Notes under the pieces: model-generated
What the model was told of the DNA's origin: nothing
The model's database searches: none
The model's input: only the letters and a program-made list of their open reading frames with translations
NCBI GenBank assembly: GCA_029782365.1
Contig: JAKOUW010000112.1
Coordinates: 33,286 to 97,285 of the forward strand
DNA length: 64,000 nucleotides
From: Chloroflexota bacterium
GTDB taxonomy: Bacteria > Chloroflexota > Anaerolineae > Anaerolineales > UBA4823
Reading direction: 5' to 3'
Made by a program: the position numbers and the translations under genes
Shown here: positions 43,673-52,774 of the stretch, piece after piece
Position numbering within the stretch: the first letter of the stretch is position 1
Layout: each line of letters opens with the position of its first letter

Positions 43673-45162
43673 CCCAGGATTCTTATCCATTCCTGGCGCG
43701 CTTCTTCTAGCGGCGCTTCAACAACCCTCGGCGGGATCTGCAGGAACATGGTGGCGCGCCGGGCGCTGTCATAAGCCGGCCAGGCAGGTAAGTCCGCATG
43801 GTTGGGATCGCCGGAGCGGGCAAAACTCGCCCAGGCTGCCATCATCTGTTGGGAGAGATGTCGCTCTTCGGCAGTCGCTGGCACTTTCATCATTTGCGAG
43901 ATATCCTCGCACGCCAGTGTGCCAAACACAAAATACAGTTCCAGCACATGCGAGGCTGCCTGGATCTTAGGAGCAGGATGCGCAAAACAATAAAAATAAG
44001 TTTTGGCCGGCCCATCCAGGTGCGCCTCAGCCAACCGCAGCGCCGGCACACGGAAAAAAGCATCTGTGATCAGATAATTGACTTCGCGCTTTTGGGCTGC
44101 CAGCTCTGGCGCCAATGCCTTGCGATACAGCGGCAGCAAACGCCGGGTTTGCTGGCTGGAAACCCCCATTTTCTTGAGCCAGCCAAACAGCACCTGCTGC
44201 ATGATGAGCTGCTGGAGCGGGTTCTTGATCATCCCGCCAAATAAGGGAAGTTCTTCCTGGTTAGTGCCGATTAAAATCGGGATATCGCGAGCAGCGCCTG
44301 CTTTCAATTGTGCATATGGGTCCGCCGGGATGACGCGGCCGTCATGGGCCGGGAAAAAGACCTGATTGAACGAAAAGCCTTTGCCGGTAACCTTCTTTTG
44401 GGCGCGCATGATCTCAGCATAAGGCGCGTTTTGCAGAGCGCCGATATCCCCGGCAGGGAGGTTAAGCGCTTTGAAGAATTTGCGGGTGCAGGCCTGTGCG
44501 TTGGCCAGGTTTTGGCCGGGCTGCTCCAAAAAGAAGGCCCCGCTCTCCAGGATGGCTTTGTGGAAGAGCCCCTGCGCCGACGGCATGACCAGCAGGCGGG
44601 CAATCGACATGGCGCCGGCGCTCTCGCCAAACACAGTCACATTCTGCGGGTCGCCGCCAAAGTCGGCGATGTGGCGCTGCACCCACTGTAAACCGCATAC
44701 TTGGTCTTGCAAACCCAGGTTCGGCGAGATGCCTTCCGCATATAAAAAACCAAAGGCACCCATGCGGTATTCGATCGTCACGACGACCACCTGCCCAAAG
44801 GCCGCCAGGTGACCGCCAAAGGTGCGCGGACGCGAGCCGGAGTCGATCAGAAAACCTCCGCCGTGTATAAAAACCATCACCGGGCGCCGGGCAACGTCGG
44901 CGGCCGGGGTGTAGATATTCAGAACCAGGCAGTCTTCCGACTCGGGTAGCTGCAGGGGTGGGTCATCGGGGTAAGCTTGCGGTGCAATCGGCCCGTACCG
45001 GGAGGCATCGTAAACTCCTTCCCACGCATCGAGTCGTTGGGGCGGCTGGAAACGCAGACTGCCGACAGGCGGTTGGGCATAGCGGATGCCCAGGAAAGCC
45101 TGGTAACCATCTTCCTGGATTCCGGTGATCTGCCCGAGGTGAGTGGAGAGGTTGAATACCAT
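43669..45162 (-). CDS. Type B carboxylesterase
   Basis: A 497-residue carboxylesterase/para-nitrobenzyl esterase-like protein. Conserved elements are FLGIRYAQPPVGSLRF (23-38), EDCLVLNIYTP (76-86), the oxyanion HGGGF (100-104), the nucleophile Ser181 in FGESAGAMS, and the catalytic His close to the usual place near residue 400 (CFAHPAP). No signal peptide is present, so it is probably cytoplasmic. AGGGG lies five to six bases upstream. It stands alone; the substrate cannot be told. Confidence 0.9.
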   Translation of the reverse strand: MVFNLSTHLGQITGIQEDGYQAFLGIRYAQPPVGSLRFQPPQRLDAWEGVYDASRYGPIAPQAYPDDPPLQLPESEDCLVLNIYTPAADVARRPVMVFIHGGGFLIDSGSRPRTFGGHLAAFGQVVVVTIEYRMGAFGFLYAEGISPNLGLQDQVCGLQWVQRHIADFGGDPQNVTVFGESAGAMSIARLLVMPSAQGLFHKAILESGAFFLEQPGQNLANAQACTRKFFKALNLPAGDIGALQNAPYAEIMRAQKKVTGKGFSFNQVFFPAHDGRVIPADPYAQLKAGAARDIPILIGTNQEELPLFGGMIKNPLQQLIMQQVLFGWLKKMGVSSQQTRRLLPLYRKALAPELAAQKREVNYLITDAFFRVPALRLAEAHLDGPAKTYFYCFAHPAPKIQAASHVLELYFVFGTLACEDISQMMKVPATAEERHLSQQMMAAWASFARSGDPNHADLPAWPAYDSARRATMFLQIPPRVVEAPLEEARQEWIRILG

Positions 45163-45458
45163 GCGGGACCCCTTTTCTGAAGGCTTAATGGATTGAGACG
45201 CTGGTAACTTAATTATATATCAATGGATTCCGGTAAGGTCTCAATTGAAAATCAACCGCGGAATAAGTCAAACCAGCGGGCTTCAGCCCATAATAATCCA
45301 TGTTCATTAAGGTGACGGGCCAGCCTCTGGTGAACAGCTCCCCTTCTTCGCTGCGATGCGGCTGAAATTGAACGGGCGTCAGGCGGCTTTGGCCGCATCG
45401 TTGTTACCGAAACCATGTGCATGATTCGCCACTTAACAAAAGAACAGGTCACCCACAG
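45163..45458. other. Intergenic region with no recognised feature
   Basis: About 295 bases between the carboxylesterase start and the stop of a methyltransferase, both on the minus strand. The part nearest the esterase (45195-45250) is AT-rich and should contain its promoter. A 66-codon minus-strand frame (45252-45452) has no start signal or recognisable protein and I do not call it. Confidence 0.5.
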
Positions 45459-46319
45459 TCATACTCTGCCGGTCGCAATGCCGTAACCGCCTGCCACTTT
45501 GCGGACAGAATTTTTACCTTTGAAATAAGCCGCTCGCAGATCTTCCATGCCGACATCCTTCACCTGCCGAAATCCACGCGCCTGAAGAAAGGCCGCCGCT
45601 GTACCCTCGGGAATGCCAAAGGTCAGCCCCTCGCCAGTCATAAAACGGTAGCGGCGCATGTTGCTGACCTCATTTTGTTTTTGCCGCTCATCCAGCACAG
45701 CCTGGTAAATATAATCAAAAACGATGGCGCTGCCTGCAGCGGAATGCTGCGCAACAAAAGCCAGCGTCCCATCCACACCGGCTGGATATAGATACATCGT
45801 CACACCCTGCCAGATGAACAGGCTTGTCAAAGTGGGATCATAATTGAACGACAGCATGCGAGCCGCCAGATCCTGAGCATTGAAATCGACAGGCACGTAA
45901 GTCACATGTTCAGGGAGCCTGCCAAAAATTTTGCGCACTTTTCCAGTCTTATCCGCCTGGGTGAGCGGGTGATCCACCTCGAAAGTTTTCACCCGCCCTG
46001 CCAGGTCAAAACGGTAGGGGCGCGAGTCATACCCAGCTCCCAGGATGACCAGCTGCTGCACTCCCCCATCCAGGTATGCCTGTAACACATCATCGATGTA
46101 CCGCTCACGCGCCACCAGGAAGCCGTTTACCCCGGGGCCGCGCCACTCGGCGTATCCGCTGCGGATGAAGAATCCGAACAGACGGTACATCCAGGTTGGT
46201 GTGAATTGCTTGGCATAGGGATCGTAACAAATGCGCTCTTCCGGCGGTTTCTCGCTTTCCACGGCGCGTGCGATAGCAATGCCGGCGGCCGTCAGGCTGG
46301 ATTGATTTTTTCGCATCAT
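45459..46319 (-). CDS. LCMT-like class I SAM methyltransferase
   Basis: A 286-residue protein of the leucine carboxyl methyltransferase/PPM1 family (bacterial TIGR00027-like). The SAM-binding motif is LVILGAGYDSRPYRF (about 92-106), followed by the acidic FEVDHPLTQADK (114-125). LFIWQGVTMYL is the post-I segment of the family. Members methylate carboxyl or hydroxyl groups of small molecules and often sit in secondary-metabolite clusters. GGAG lies three to six bases before tandem ATGs. It is followed upstream by a second member of the same family and two ICMT-like genes, all on the minus strand. Confidence 0.88.
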   Translation of the reverse strand: MMRKNQSSLTAAGIAIARAVESEKPPEERICYDPYAKQFTPTWMYRLFGFFIRSGYAEWRGPGVNGFLVARERYIDDVLQAYLDGGVQQLVILGAGYDSRPYRFDLAGRVKTFEVDHPLTQADKTGKVRKIFGRLPEHVTYVPVDFNAQDLAARMLSFNYDPTLTSLFIWQGVTMYLYPAGVDGTLAFVAQHSAAGSAIVFDYIYQAVLDERQKQNEVSNMRRYRFMTGEGLTFGIPEGTAAAFLQARGFRQVKDVGMEDLRAAYFKGKNSVRKVAGGYGIATGRV

Positions 46320-46398
46320 GATCTCCTATCAACGATATTTGCCAGAAAGCTGTCCTTGTGACAGAGCGTGCAAAATGGTGCCCCATACCAAGGTTTGT

Positions 46399-47217
46399 TC
46401 ACACCTTTTTCCCCAATTGATAATGGAATATTCCCGTCGATTTGCCCAGCAGTGGGATCAGGCGCATCCAGCGGTAGGCATTCATGCGCGGCTCGGACCG
46501 GTCAAAGTAAAACCATTCATCCAGCAGGCGGATTCCCTCGCCCCACTGTTCCACATCTTTGCCATGCTTCAAGCCCCAATGCAGGCGCGCCTGTACCCTG
46601 GATAAGGCAAGCTGCAAATTATCCGTCAAAATGATGAACGGCGTGTGAGCGTCGCAAACCAGCTCAGCGCCCGGGAAGCGCTGCCGCAGTTTCAAGAACA
46701 GGCTCTTGACCTGCGCTTCGGGAAAATAGGGGAACACGCCTTCTGCCGCGAAAAAGAAAGGCCGGCCGCGATTGGCCTCGACCTGCTCAAGCCAGGCATC
46801 CTCGAATACCGAGCCGCCCAGCAGGTGATAGCGCTCCTTTTCGCCGCCGATCAGACTTTTACGCAGCGCGATGACCTCGGGCATATCCAGATCGAACCAT
46901 TCCACCTGGCCGTTATCGACGCGTTCGAAGCGCGTATCCAGACCGCAACCAATATGCACCACCACCGCCTGGGGATGGTGGGTAAGAAATGCCTGCACGC
47001 GGCGGTCGAATTCGCGCATGCGCAGGATGATTCCGACTTCATCGTGCTCTTGCAGTTTGAAACGAGAATAGTCGCAGTCGATTCTATTGACCAGCGCCAC
47101 CGCCAGCTCATCTCTGAGTAAGGCATCCGGCCGCTGTGATTCTTTGGCGCGGATATACAGCGGGATTAACAATGTCTCGGAAATGCCCTGCAGTGCTGGA
47201 TTCATTTTATTCACCAT
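46399..47217 (-). CDS. LCMT-like class I SAM methyltransferase, second copy
   Basis: A 272-residue LCMT-family protein. The SAM motif VVVHIGCGLDTRFERVD is at about 87-103 and the next acidic segment is VEWFDLDMPEV. The segment FFFAAEGVFPYF matches the family's post-I region. AGGAGG lies six bases before ATG 47217. It is related only distantly to the gene at 45459-46319, so the two probably act on different substrates. It lies 29 bases after an ICMT-like gene and may be co-transcribed with it. Confidence 0.88.
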   Translation of the reverse strand: MVNKMNPALQGISETLLIPLYIRAKESQRPDALLRDELAVALVNRIDCDYSRFKLQEHDEVGIILRMREFDRRVQAFLTHHPQAVVVHIGCGLDTRFERVDNGQVEWFDLDMPEVIALRKSLIGGEKERYHLLGGSVFEDAWLEQVEANRGRPFFFAAEGVFPYFPEAQVKSLFLKLRQRFPGAELVCDAHTPFIILTDNLQLALSRVQARLHWGLKHGKDVEQWGEGIRLLDEWFYFDRSEPRMNAYRWMRLIPLLGKSTGIFHYQLGKKV

Positions 47218-47246
47218 GGTATGCCTCCTTCAAGATGGGATGCGCT

Positions 47247-47849
47247 TCAAAGCCTGGACCAAAACTTGCCAGTCTGATTCATGTAAGCCCTGTATTCGTC
47301 GCCAAATGCCTCGATCAGCATTTGTTCTTCCTTAGGAATACGGTAGAAAACTCCGGCGGCCGACAAGGCGCAGATAACAAAGAAAATCCAATTCGCTGTT
47401 AACAGGATCAGCGCAAGACACCAGGCGATCAGCGCCGCATACAGAGGGTGGCGCATGAAAGCGTAGGGTCCGCTGGTCACCAGGCGATGCTGCTTGCTCA
47501 ACTGCAGTTGGGCCGACCAACGCGTATCCAGGTGCACCTGCGTCCAGGTCCAAAATGTAACTGCCGTGATCCCCAGGCCAAAGCCAGCCCAGCGCACCCA
47601 GGCTGGCAGGGTGAATTGAAAAGTGCTCATCCAGGCCGCTCCGGCGCAATACATCATCAGGAAAATCAACAGGCCAACAAACAATACAACCCTCAAAATT
47701 AGAAATGCCAGGCCTCCCTCCCGCTGAACCGCCTGCTTATCTGGCAAGAGCCGACCACCCGACCGGCGCACCTTGAGCATGAAATACACGCGCATTGCCA
47801 GCAAGGCAGCCAGCAAAATCAGGAAGGCAAGGCGAAATTGTGTTTCCAT
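47247..47849 (-). CDS. ICMT-like membrane methyltransferase (PEMT/isoprenylcysteine family)
   Basis: A 200-residue membrane protein with about five hydrophobic segments and the C-terminal ICMT signature: VTSGPYAFMRHPLYA (about 125-139), then KEEQMLIEAFGDEYRAYM. Enzymes of this type methylate carboxyls of prenylated cysteines, phospholipid amines or isoprenoid-like lipids at the membrane. In bacteria the substrate is usually unknown. Its ATG (47849) overlaps the stop of the next ICMT-like gene by one base (TAATG), so the two are translated together. The frame extends far upstream, but only over the other gene. Confidence 0.82.
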   Translation of the reverse strand: METQFRLAFLILLAALLAMRVYFMLKVRRSGGRLLPDKQAVQREGGLAFLILRVVLFVGLLIFLMMYCAGAAWMSTFQFTLPAWVRWAGFGLGITAVTFWTWTQVHLDTRWSAQLQLSKQHRLVTSGPYAFMRHPLYAALIAWCLALILLTANWIFFVICALSAAGVFYRIPKEEQMLIEAFGDEYRAYMNQTGKFWSRL

Positions 47850-48463
47850 TAGCGATTCTCCTTTCTGAGCCTGGGTAGAAAGGCAGGAACACGCCTGCAG
47901 TAAGCCTGCCACTGCGCGCCGAATTCGCTGGCCAATACATCTTCTTCGCGGCGCGCCCGGAACACCATGAACGGCGCACAGCACGCAAAGAGCAGGGTAG
48001 TCCAGGTGGCATAAATCAGCAGGCTGCCGGCCGCGGCTGCCATCAGCCCAGCATACATCGGATGGCGCACAAGCGCATAAGGTCCATCGGTAATCAGATG
48101 CTGACCAGCAAACACCTGGGCGCCCAACCCGGTCGAAACAAAATAGTTTTTGCCAAGCGCCAGCCTGCCCCACAAAACAAAAGACATGCCGGGAAAATAC
48201 AGTGCGCACCCAACTGCCAGCAGCCAGGTGCGCACCTCATCAGAAACTGGCAACGGCAGAGGCGACCAGCCCAGGAAGCAAATACCGAAGAAAATCAGCG
48301 TGGTAATCAGGTAAAACCACGGAGAATGTAATACCTGCCCCATTTGCCCAGTGACGCGTCCCACCTGGCGCCGAGTCCCGCGCCAGATCCCAAATAAGAC
48401 GACAGCCAATGTACTATAGGCCAGTACGCCCCCCACCAAACGAATGATTACCTCCACCAACAT
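47849..48463 (-). CDS. ICMT-like membrane methyltransferase, second copy
   Basis: A 204-residue paralogue of the following gene, with the same layout: membrane helices at about 8-25, 46-66, 78-100 and 145-170, and the signature ITDGPYALVRHPMYAGL, then REEDVLASEFGAQWQAY. AAAGGG lies about five bases before ATG 48463. It heads a unit of two overlapping ICMT-like genes followed by an LCMT-like gene and probably a second. A possible role is stepwise methylation of a lipid or natural product. Confidence 0.82.
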   Translation of the reverse strand: MLVEVIIRLVGGVLAYSTLAVVLFGIWRGTRRQVGRVTGQMGQVLHSPWFYLITTLIFFGICFLGWSPLPLPVSDEVRTWLLAVGCALYFPGMSFVLWGRLALGKNYFVSTGLGAQVFAGQHLITDGPYALVRHPMYAGLMAAAAGSLLIYATWTTLLFACCAPFMVFRARREEDVLASEFGAQWQAYCRRVPAFLPRLRKENR

Positions 48464-48594
48464 CGTTTCCCTTTGCTAAAAACGCTTGACCAACAGCAAA
48501 CTTTTTCGGCTGTCTGCATCGTTAGCCTCGTTAACAATCTGATGACCAGGTCAAGATACAAACATTTGAACAACTATTCAATTGTTCATATTCA

Positions 48595-49077
48595 TTATAG
48601 CAAAGAAAGCCTCGATTGAATACCCGTTAAGCTGGTACAGGCAACCAACCGCTGGCCCAACTGAAATGCCTGCTCCATCAGGCCTGGATGTTTTTGAGCG
48701 TCACCGACATCCATCAACGAGCCGTACACCCATCCTACCACCCTGGCCTGTAGAAATCTAAACATCGTTTCAAAGGTGTGAATAGCATGGATGCCGCCCG
48801 AAGTATACAGATCAGTATCTCCATACACCAGGATTACACCGAACGGCTTATTCTTAAAAGCATCGTGCTTGTAGTTCCACAGGGAATACCAGCGGTCGAT
48901 GCAGGTCTTGAGCTGTGCGCTGTAAGTGAACCAATAGAAAGGACGGATATCCATCGAATGCAAAAAGATCTTCTCGACTTCAGCCCCCATCTTTTCAGCG
49001 CCAGCCGCCAGTTGATCGGACAGCGCAGAGCTGCTGCCATCCGGGCGGGGGCTGCCTTTTAGAATCAGTATCTTCAT
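48595..49077 (-). CDS. FMN-reductase/flavodoxin-fold protein with internal deletion
   Basis: A 160-residue protein of the NADPH-dependent FMN reductase family. The first part (MKILILKGSPRPDGSSSAL) is the FMN-phosphate loop. Homologues then have HSMDIRPC-like sequence, a Cys-x2-Cys segment, a DDM motif and strand 3 with SPIYWFTYSAQLK. Here DIRPF joins directly to YWFTYSAQLK (about residues 46-57). About 35-40 residues are therefore missing in frame compared with the usual 190-200. The lost part covers the CxxC and the third strand, so the protein may be non-functional or specialised. AAGGAGG lies upstream at good spacing. Confidence 0.75.
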   Translation of the reverse strand: MKILILKGSPRPDGSSSALSDQLAAGAEKMGAEVEKIFLHSMDIRPFYWFTYSAQLKTCIDRWYSLWNYKHDAFKNKPFGVILVYGDTDLYTSGGIHAIHTFETMFRFLQARVVGWVYGSLMDVGDAQKHPGLMEQAFQLGQRLVACTSLTGIQSRLSLL

Positions 49078-49170
49078 AAAACGCCGCCTCCTTACAATTC
49101 TGCTGCGCCTTTGTACATAATATTATCGCACCATTCCGCCCACGGATGTAAGTTCCAGGAATCCAGGCGC

Positions 49171-50484
49171 TCACTCTTCAAAATACAGAGGGTTGGAAAC
49201 CAGGGCCGGCAGCATTGGAATCCCCGGAAGGAAAGCGCGCAGGATCTCCAGGCGGGCAAAACCAGGAGCCTTGACCGGGTATTCCGCCCGCATCTGCCCG
49301 CTGGCCGGCGCCTGGCAGATCACTTCACTGCCGACGCCAGTCACCACGCGCACTACATCGCCCGCCAGCAGGCCGCCAGCGCGTATCGTCATCATTTGCA
49401 TATCCGCCCACCTGACCGTGTCACCCATGATGGCTTCTCCTGCCTGCAGTTCCAGCCAGGGGCCTTCAGGTGAGAATGTGATGAAGGCATGTCCCTGCCG
49501 CAGGGCGGCCAGGATATCACTCTGCCCGGCAGACTGGGCATACACGCAGGTGGTCGGCCCGCCCAAGAAGATAAACGGCGTATCCCGGTGGTAGTCGCTG
49601 CCCCCGCAAATGGGAATTTTGCGACCCGCCTCGAGCAGTTTTTGCCACAAGCCCAACGTCTTCAGGTTCGCTTCGCGCATCGGCCCGTTCCACACCTCCA
49701 GGCAGTCATACGGCAGCTTTTGCCAGTCCATCGTATATCCGCACACCTCATCGAAGGGGTGGTTGATGGTGATCAAGGCGCCGCGCTGGCGCGCGGTGTC
49801 GAAGCGCGCCAGCACCTCCGCTGGCGTGTTGGCGGCAAAAGGCTCGTCATACGGCCGGTCAACGCCGATAAAATTGGCATGCCCCTGGTAATGCGTCCAT
49901 TCCACGCCGGGCAGCAGGGTCAGGCCAGTCACATGGGGAAGGGCGTCCCTGGAAACCTGCTGGTTGTGGTCGGTGATGGCTAAAAAGTCCAGGCCGTTTC
50001 GCACAGCGTTCCAGGCCAGCTCATCCGCCGTGAGCACACCGTCCGAAGCCAGGGTGTGGCAGTGCAGGTCGCCTTTCAGCAGGCGGCGGTGCTTGTAGGT
50101 GAAGGTCAGCTCGTAAGTGATCTGCACGCCCTGCGGGGCGACTTTATACGCGCCGACCAGGATCTGCCATTTTCCTGCGCTGAGCGGCCAGGGGCGGTAA
50201 CCCGGGGTGGCTGCCACTTCACTGAGGGTAATCGACCGCTTATCAGACCCGGATGCCCCTACCTGCCGGCCATCCGGCGCCACCAGGCCCAGATCGATGA
50301 TATTGATTTCCTGGCGGGCGCTAAACGTTCCACGGGCCAGCGGCGCATCATCGGTATGGAAACGTTCATACACATAGCTCAAGACCAACGATTCAACATC
50401 CTTTGGCATGTCGAAGGGCAGGTAGAAATACAGCCCCTGTCGGTCAGGCTCGATGAACAGGTTCAACGTCTGGTGAGTATCCAT
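49171..50484 (-). CDS. CehA/McbA-family PHP-domain metallohydrolase
   Basis: A 437-residue protein. The N-terminal 130 residues are beta-rich. The PHP domain begins with KGDLHCHTLASDGVL (137-151; HCH at 141-143) and continues with DFLAITDHNQ (167-175) and ITINHPFDE. These His/Asp residues bind two or three metals. CehA/McbA-type enzymes include carbaryl hydrolase, and most members are uncharacterised phosphoesterases or amidases. It starts eight bases after the stop of the esterase gene, and that gene follows a GPH transporter, so the three form one operon. Confidence 0.85.
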   Translation of the reverse strand: MDTHQTLNLFIEPDRQGLYFYLPFDMPKDVESLVLSYVYERFHTDDAPLARGTFSARQEINIIDLGLVAPDGRQVGASGSDKRSITLSEVAATPGYRPWPLSAGKWQILVGAYKVAPQGVQITYELTFTYKHRRLLKGDLHCHTLASDGVLTADELAWNAVRNGLDFLAITDHNQQVSRDALPHVTGLTLLPGVEWTHYQGHANFIGVDRPYDEPFAANTPAEVLARFDTARQRGALITINHPFDEVCGYTMDWQKLPYDCLEVWNGPMREANLKTLGLWQKLLEAGRKIPICGGSDYHRDTPFIFLGGPTTCVYAQSAGQSDILAALRQGHAFITFSPEGPWLELQAGEAIMGDTVRWADMQMMTIRAGGLLAGDVVRVVTGVGSEVICQAPASGQMRAEYPVKAPGFARLEILRAFLPGIPMLPALVSNPLYFEE

Positions 50485-50492
50485 TCAGTTTC

Positions 50493-51269
50493 TCATTCTT
50501 CCGGCAGCGGCCCTAAAACAGCCTCCAGAAAACGCCGGATCTCCCTGTCCCAAAAGAACCAGTCGTGGCGGGCATCCTCTTCATGATATTCCACAGGGAT
50601 GCCCAACTGCTGGAAAACAACGTGGGTCAATTGGTTGAGCGGGTAAAGATCTTCCTGTCGCCCGCACGACATGAACAAGCGCGGCAGAGAAGTTGGATCC
50701 TTGGAAGCCCGCATATACCACACAGCCGGGTCGTGTTCGCTGCCGAACAATTTTTCCAGGTCGCCGAACAGATAGGCAAACTCAGCCCGGCGAGGATCAT
50801 TTGGGAATGCCCGGATGAACCCCAGCGACAGAACCCCGGAAAAGCTGGCCGCCGCGCAAAAGCGTTCGGGGTACGTGAAGGCCATTTTGTACGCCCCGTA
50901 AGCGCCCATGGAGTTCCCTGCGATCAGAGTATTTTCTCGGCTGGGATTCAAGTGAAACACATCCGCCAGGTACTGCGGCAGCTCGTGGGCCAGGTAAGAA
51001 AAATAACCTTGGCCGTTGGGCAGGTCGGTGTAAAAACTGCGTCCAGCCGACGGCATAACCACCACCAGCTCGTAAGCGGATGCCACGCTCTCGATAGAAG
51101 TGTAACGCTGCCAGGCGCTGCCATCGTCGCTCAGTCCGTGCAGCAGGTAAAGCACTTTGCGCGCGCTCACCGGCCGGTCGCCCATCCTCCCTGGCTCGGG
51201 CAGGATGATATACAGCGGCAGATTGACTTTCACCGTTTCCGAAACATGGTCAATGCGCATCAGGGCCAT
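50493..51269 (-). CDS. Esterase D-like alpha/beta hydrolase (tributyrin esterase family)
   Basis: A 258-residue esterase of the S-formylglutathione hydrolase/antigen-85-like fold. KVLYLLHGLSDDG (38-50) provides the oxyanion hole, Ser120 in AGNSMGAYGA is the nucleophile, and RHDWFFWDREI near the C-terminus carries the His. ATG 51269 with GAGG upstream is chosen: reading from 51323 would run back into the transporter gene. Related enzymes deacetylate xylo-oligosaccharides or short acyl esters, which suits a gene next to a GPH sugar transporter. Confidence 0.88.
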   Translation of the reverse strand: MALMRIDHVSETVKVNLPLYIILPEPGRMGDRPVSARKVLYLLHGLSDDGSAWQRYTSIESVASAYELVVVMPSAGRSFYTDLPNGQGYFSYLAHELPQYLADVFHLNPSRENTLIAGNSMGAYGAYKMAFTYPERFCAAASFSGVLSLGFIRAFPNDPRRAEFAYLFGDLEKLFGSEHDPAVWYMRASKDPTSLPRLFMSCGRQEDLYPLNQLTHVVFQQLGIPVEYHEEDARHDWFFWDREIRRFLEAVLGPLPEE

Positions 51270-51282
51270 GGGCGCCTCTTCC

Positions 51283-52581
51283 TCATTCGGCTGCCAGGCT
51301 GGCTGGCGCCTCTTTTTTCTCATGAAAATCGATCAGAAAGGAAAAACCAAAACTGATCACCATCAGTACCATCGGAAAGACCGCCAGCAGAAAGCGCGCC
51401 GCATTATCGGGCTGAGGGCCGGTGTTTTTACCGCTTTCAAAGCCAAACAGGGCGAACACCAGGTAAAAAGCGGCGCCGGTGAACAGGCCGTTCATTCGGT
51501 TCATAAAGCCCATGGCGTTGGAAATGATCCCCTCGCGCCGCACGTTGTGCTTTTGCGTGTCTTCATCCATAATTTTAGCCCCGATCAAGTCCATGGTGGT
51601 GATCACCCCGGCAAAACCAAAGCCAACCAGCGCACTGCCCAGCAGAGCGGTGACCAACGAATTGGCAAACATCAGCGGGATAAACGCCACTCCCAGGGCC
51701 ACCAAAGAGGCGCGCCAAACCGGGATCAGTGGGAAGCGGCGCACCAGTCGGGCCCACACCGCCACGCAGCCGATTGCAATGAGCAGCACTGCCGCGAACA
51801 AGATGGTCGCCTGGCTGTCAGGAATTGCCAGGGTGTATTTCACAAAAAATGGAAGCGACACCAGCACCAGGGACATGGCCGCGCTGTAAAACGCGTTGGC
51901 GAAGCCGGCGATCCAGAACTTGCGGTTGGTCACCAGGCTCTTGATGCTGTCCCACAGCTCCGGTTTTTCCTCTGCTTTAACTTCCGCCACTTCGCGGCTG
52001 GTCAGCGACATATACAGGATAACCACACCACCCAGCAGGCCGTAGATGATAGCCGTCCACTGGTAGCCCAACGCTTTGGTGACCAACGGAGTCAGGGCAA
52101 TGCTGATGATCATTGCCACCAGTTGGAAAGCTTGGCGCAGGGCGTTGGTCGAGGCGCGTTCGGCATCACTGCGAAACAGCTCCGGGAAGAGAGCGCCATA
52201 ATTGGCATTGATCACCGAATCGAGCGTGCCAGCCAGGTAATAGAAAATCATGCAGTAAGCAAACAGCATGCTGGCGCCCAACTGCAGGGGCGGGCTGTAG
52301 AATGCGATGAAGAACAGCACCAGCAGCGGCGTGGCGAGCACCAACCAGGGGCGCCGCCGGCCCCAGCGTGTGCGCGTGCGGTCCGACAGGTAGCCATATA
52401 TTGGGTTGTCCAGGGCGTCGATAAAGGTGTATACCGACAAAAGCAGGGAGAACTGCACCGTGGTAAGCCCCAGCTTATCGACATAAAAGATGGCGGCGTA
52501 CGTCTTGAGCATATTGATCGGGATCGACGTGCCGAACATGCCAATGGCATAGTTGAAGGATTTCAAACGAGATCCGGGCAT
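51283..52581 (-). CDS. GPH-family sugar transporter
   Basis: A 432-residue transporter with twelve predicted helices. Typical GPH segments are DNPIYGYLSDRTRTRWGRRRP (loop 2-3) and a charged central loop (about 195-215, TSREVAEVKAEEKPE). AAAGGAG lies nine bases before the ATG. It opens an operon with the esterase (13 bases downstream) and the PHP hydrolase. It is the second GPH transporter of the window and probably imports an acylated or otherwise substituted glycoside. Confidence 0.9.
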   Translation of the reverse strand: MPGSRLKSFNYAIGMFGTSIPINMLKTYAAIFYVDKLGLTTVQFSLLLSVYTFIDALDNPIYGYLSDRTRTRWGRRRPWLVLATPLLVLFFIAFYSPPLQLGASMLFAYCMIFYYLAGTLDSVINANYGALFPELFRSDAERASTNALRQAFQLVAMIISIALTPLVTKALGYQWTAIIYGLLGGVVILYMSLTSREVAEVKAEEKPELWDSIKSLVTNRKFWIAGFANAFYSAAMSLVLVSLPFFVKYTLAIPDSQATILFAAVLLIAIGCVAVWARLVRRFPLIPVWRASLVALGVAFIPLMFANSLVTALLGSALVGFGFAGVITTMDLIGAKIMDEDTQKHNVRREGIISNAMGFMNRMNGLFTGAAFYLVFALFGFESGKNTGPQPDNAARFLLAVFPMVLMVISFGFSFLIDFHEKKEAPASLAAE

Positions 52582-52711
52582 GGGTTTATGCTCCTTTCCT
52601 ATTCCCTGTGTTGATCTATTTTTTTGGGGCCTTTTTATTATAGACTTGATCGACCAAATGTTGTTAGCCGGAACGACCAGCGGCCTGAAGATTGCCAGGT
52701 GCCAGGCGCGT

Positions 52712-52751
52712 CAGCAGGCAGCCGCCCAGAGCCTAGCGGCTGCCTGTGCTG
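52712..52751 (-). terminator. Strong hairpin downstream of the MFS gene
   Basis: A perfect ten-pair stem, AGGCAGCCGC (52716-52725) and GCGGCTGCCT (52736-52745), with a ten-base loop and an outer CAGC/GCTG pair. It lies 24 bases past the MFS stop on the minus strand. There is no T-run, so it may act as a transcript 3' stabiliser or Rho-dependent signal as much as an intrinsic terminator. Confidence 0.4.
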
Positions 52752-52774
52752 AGAAATTCTGAGGGGATAGCAGA

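Noticed and set aside
45252..45452. 66-codon minus-strand frame
   Set aside because: No ribosome binding site and no recognisable protein pattern; left as intergenic.
51157..52614. 485-codon plus-strand frame
   Set aside because: Antisense to the GPH transporter; Gln/His/Arg-rich reading is an artefact.
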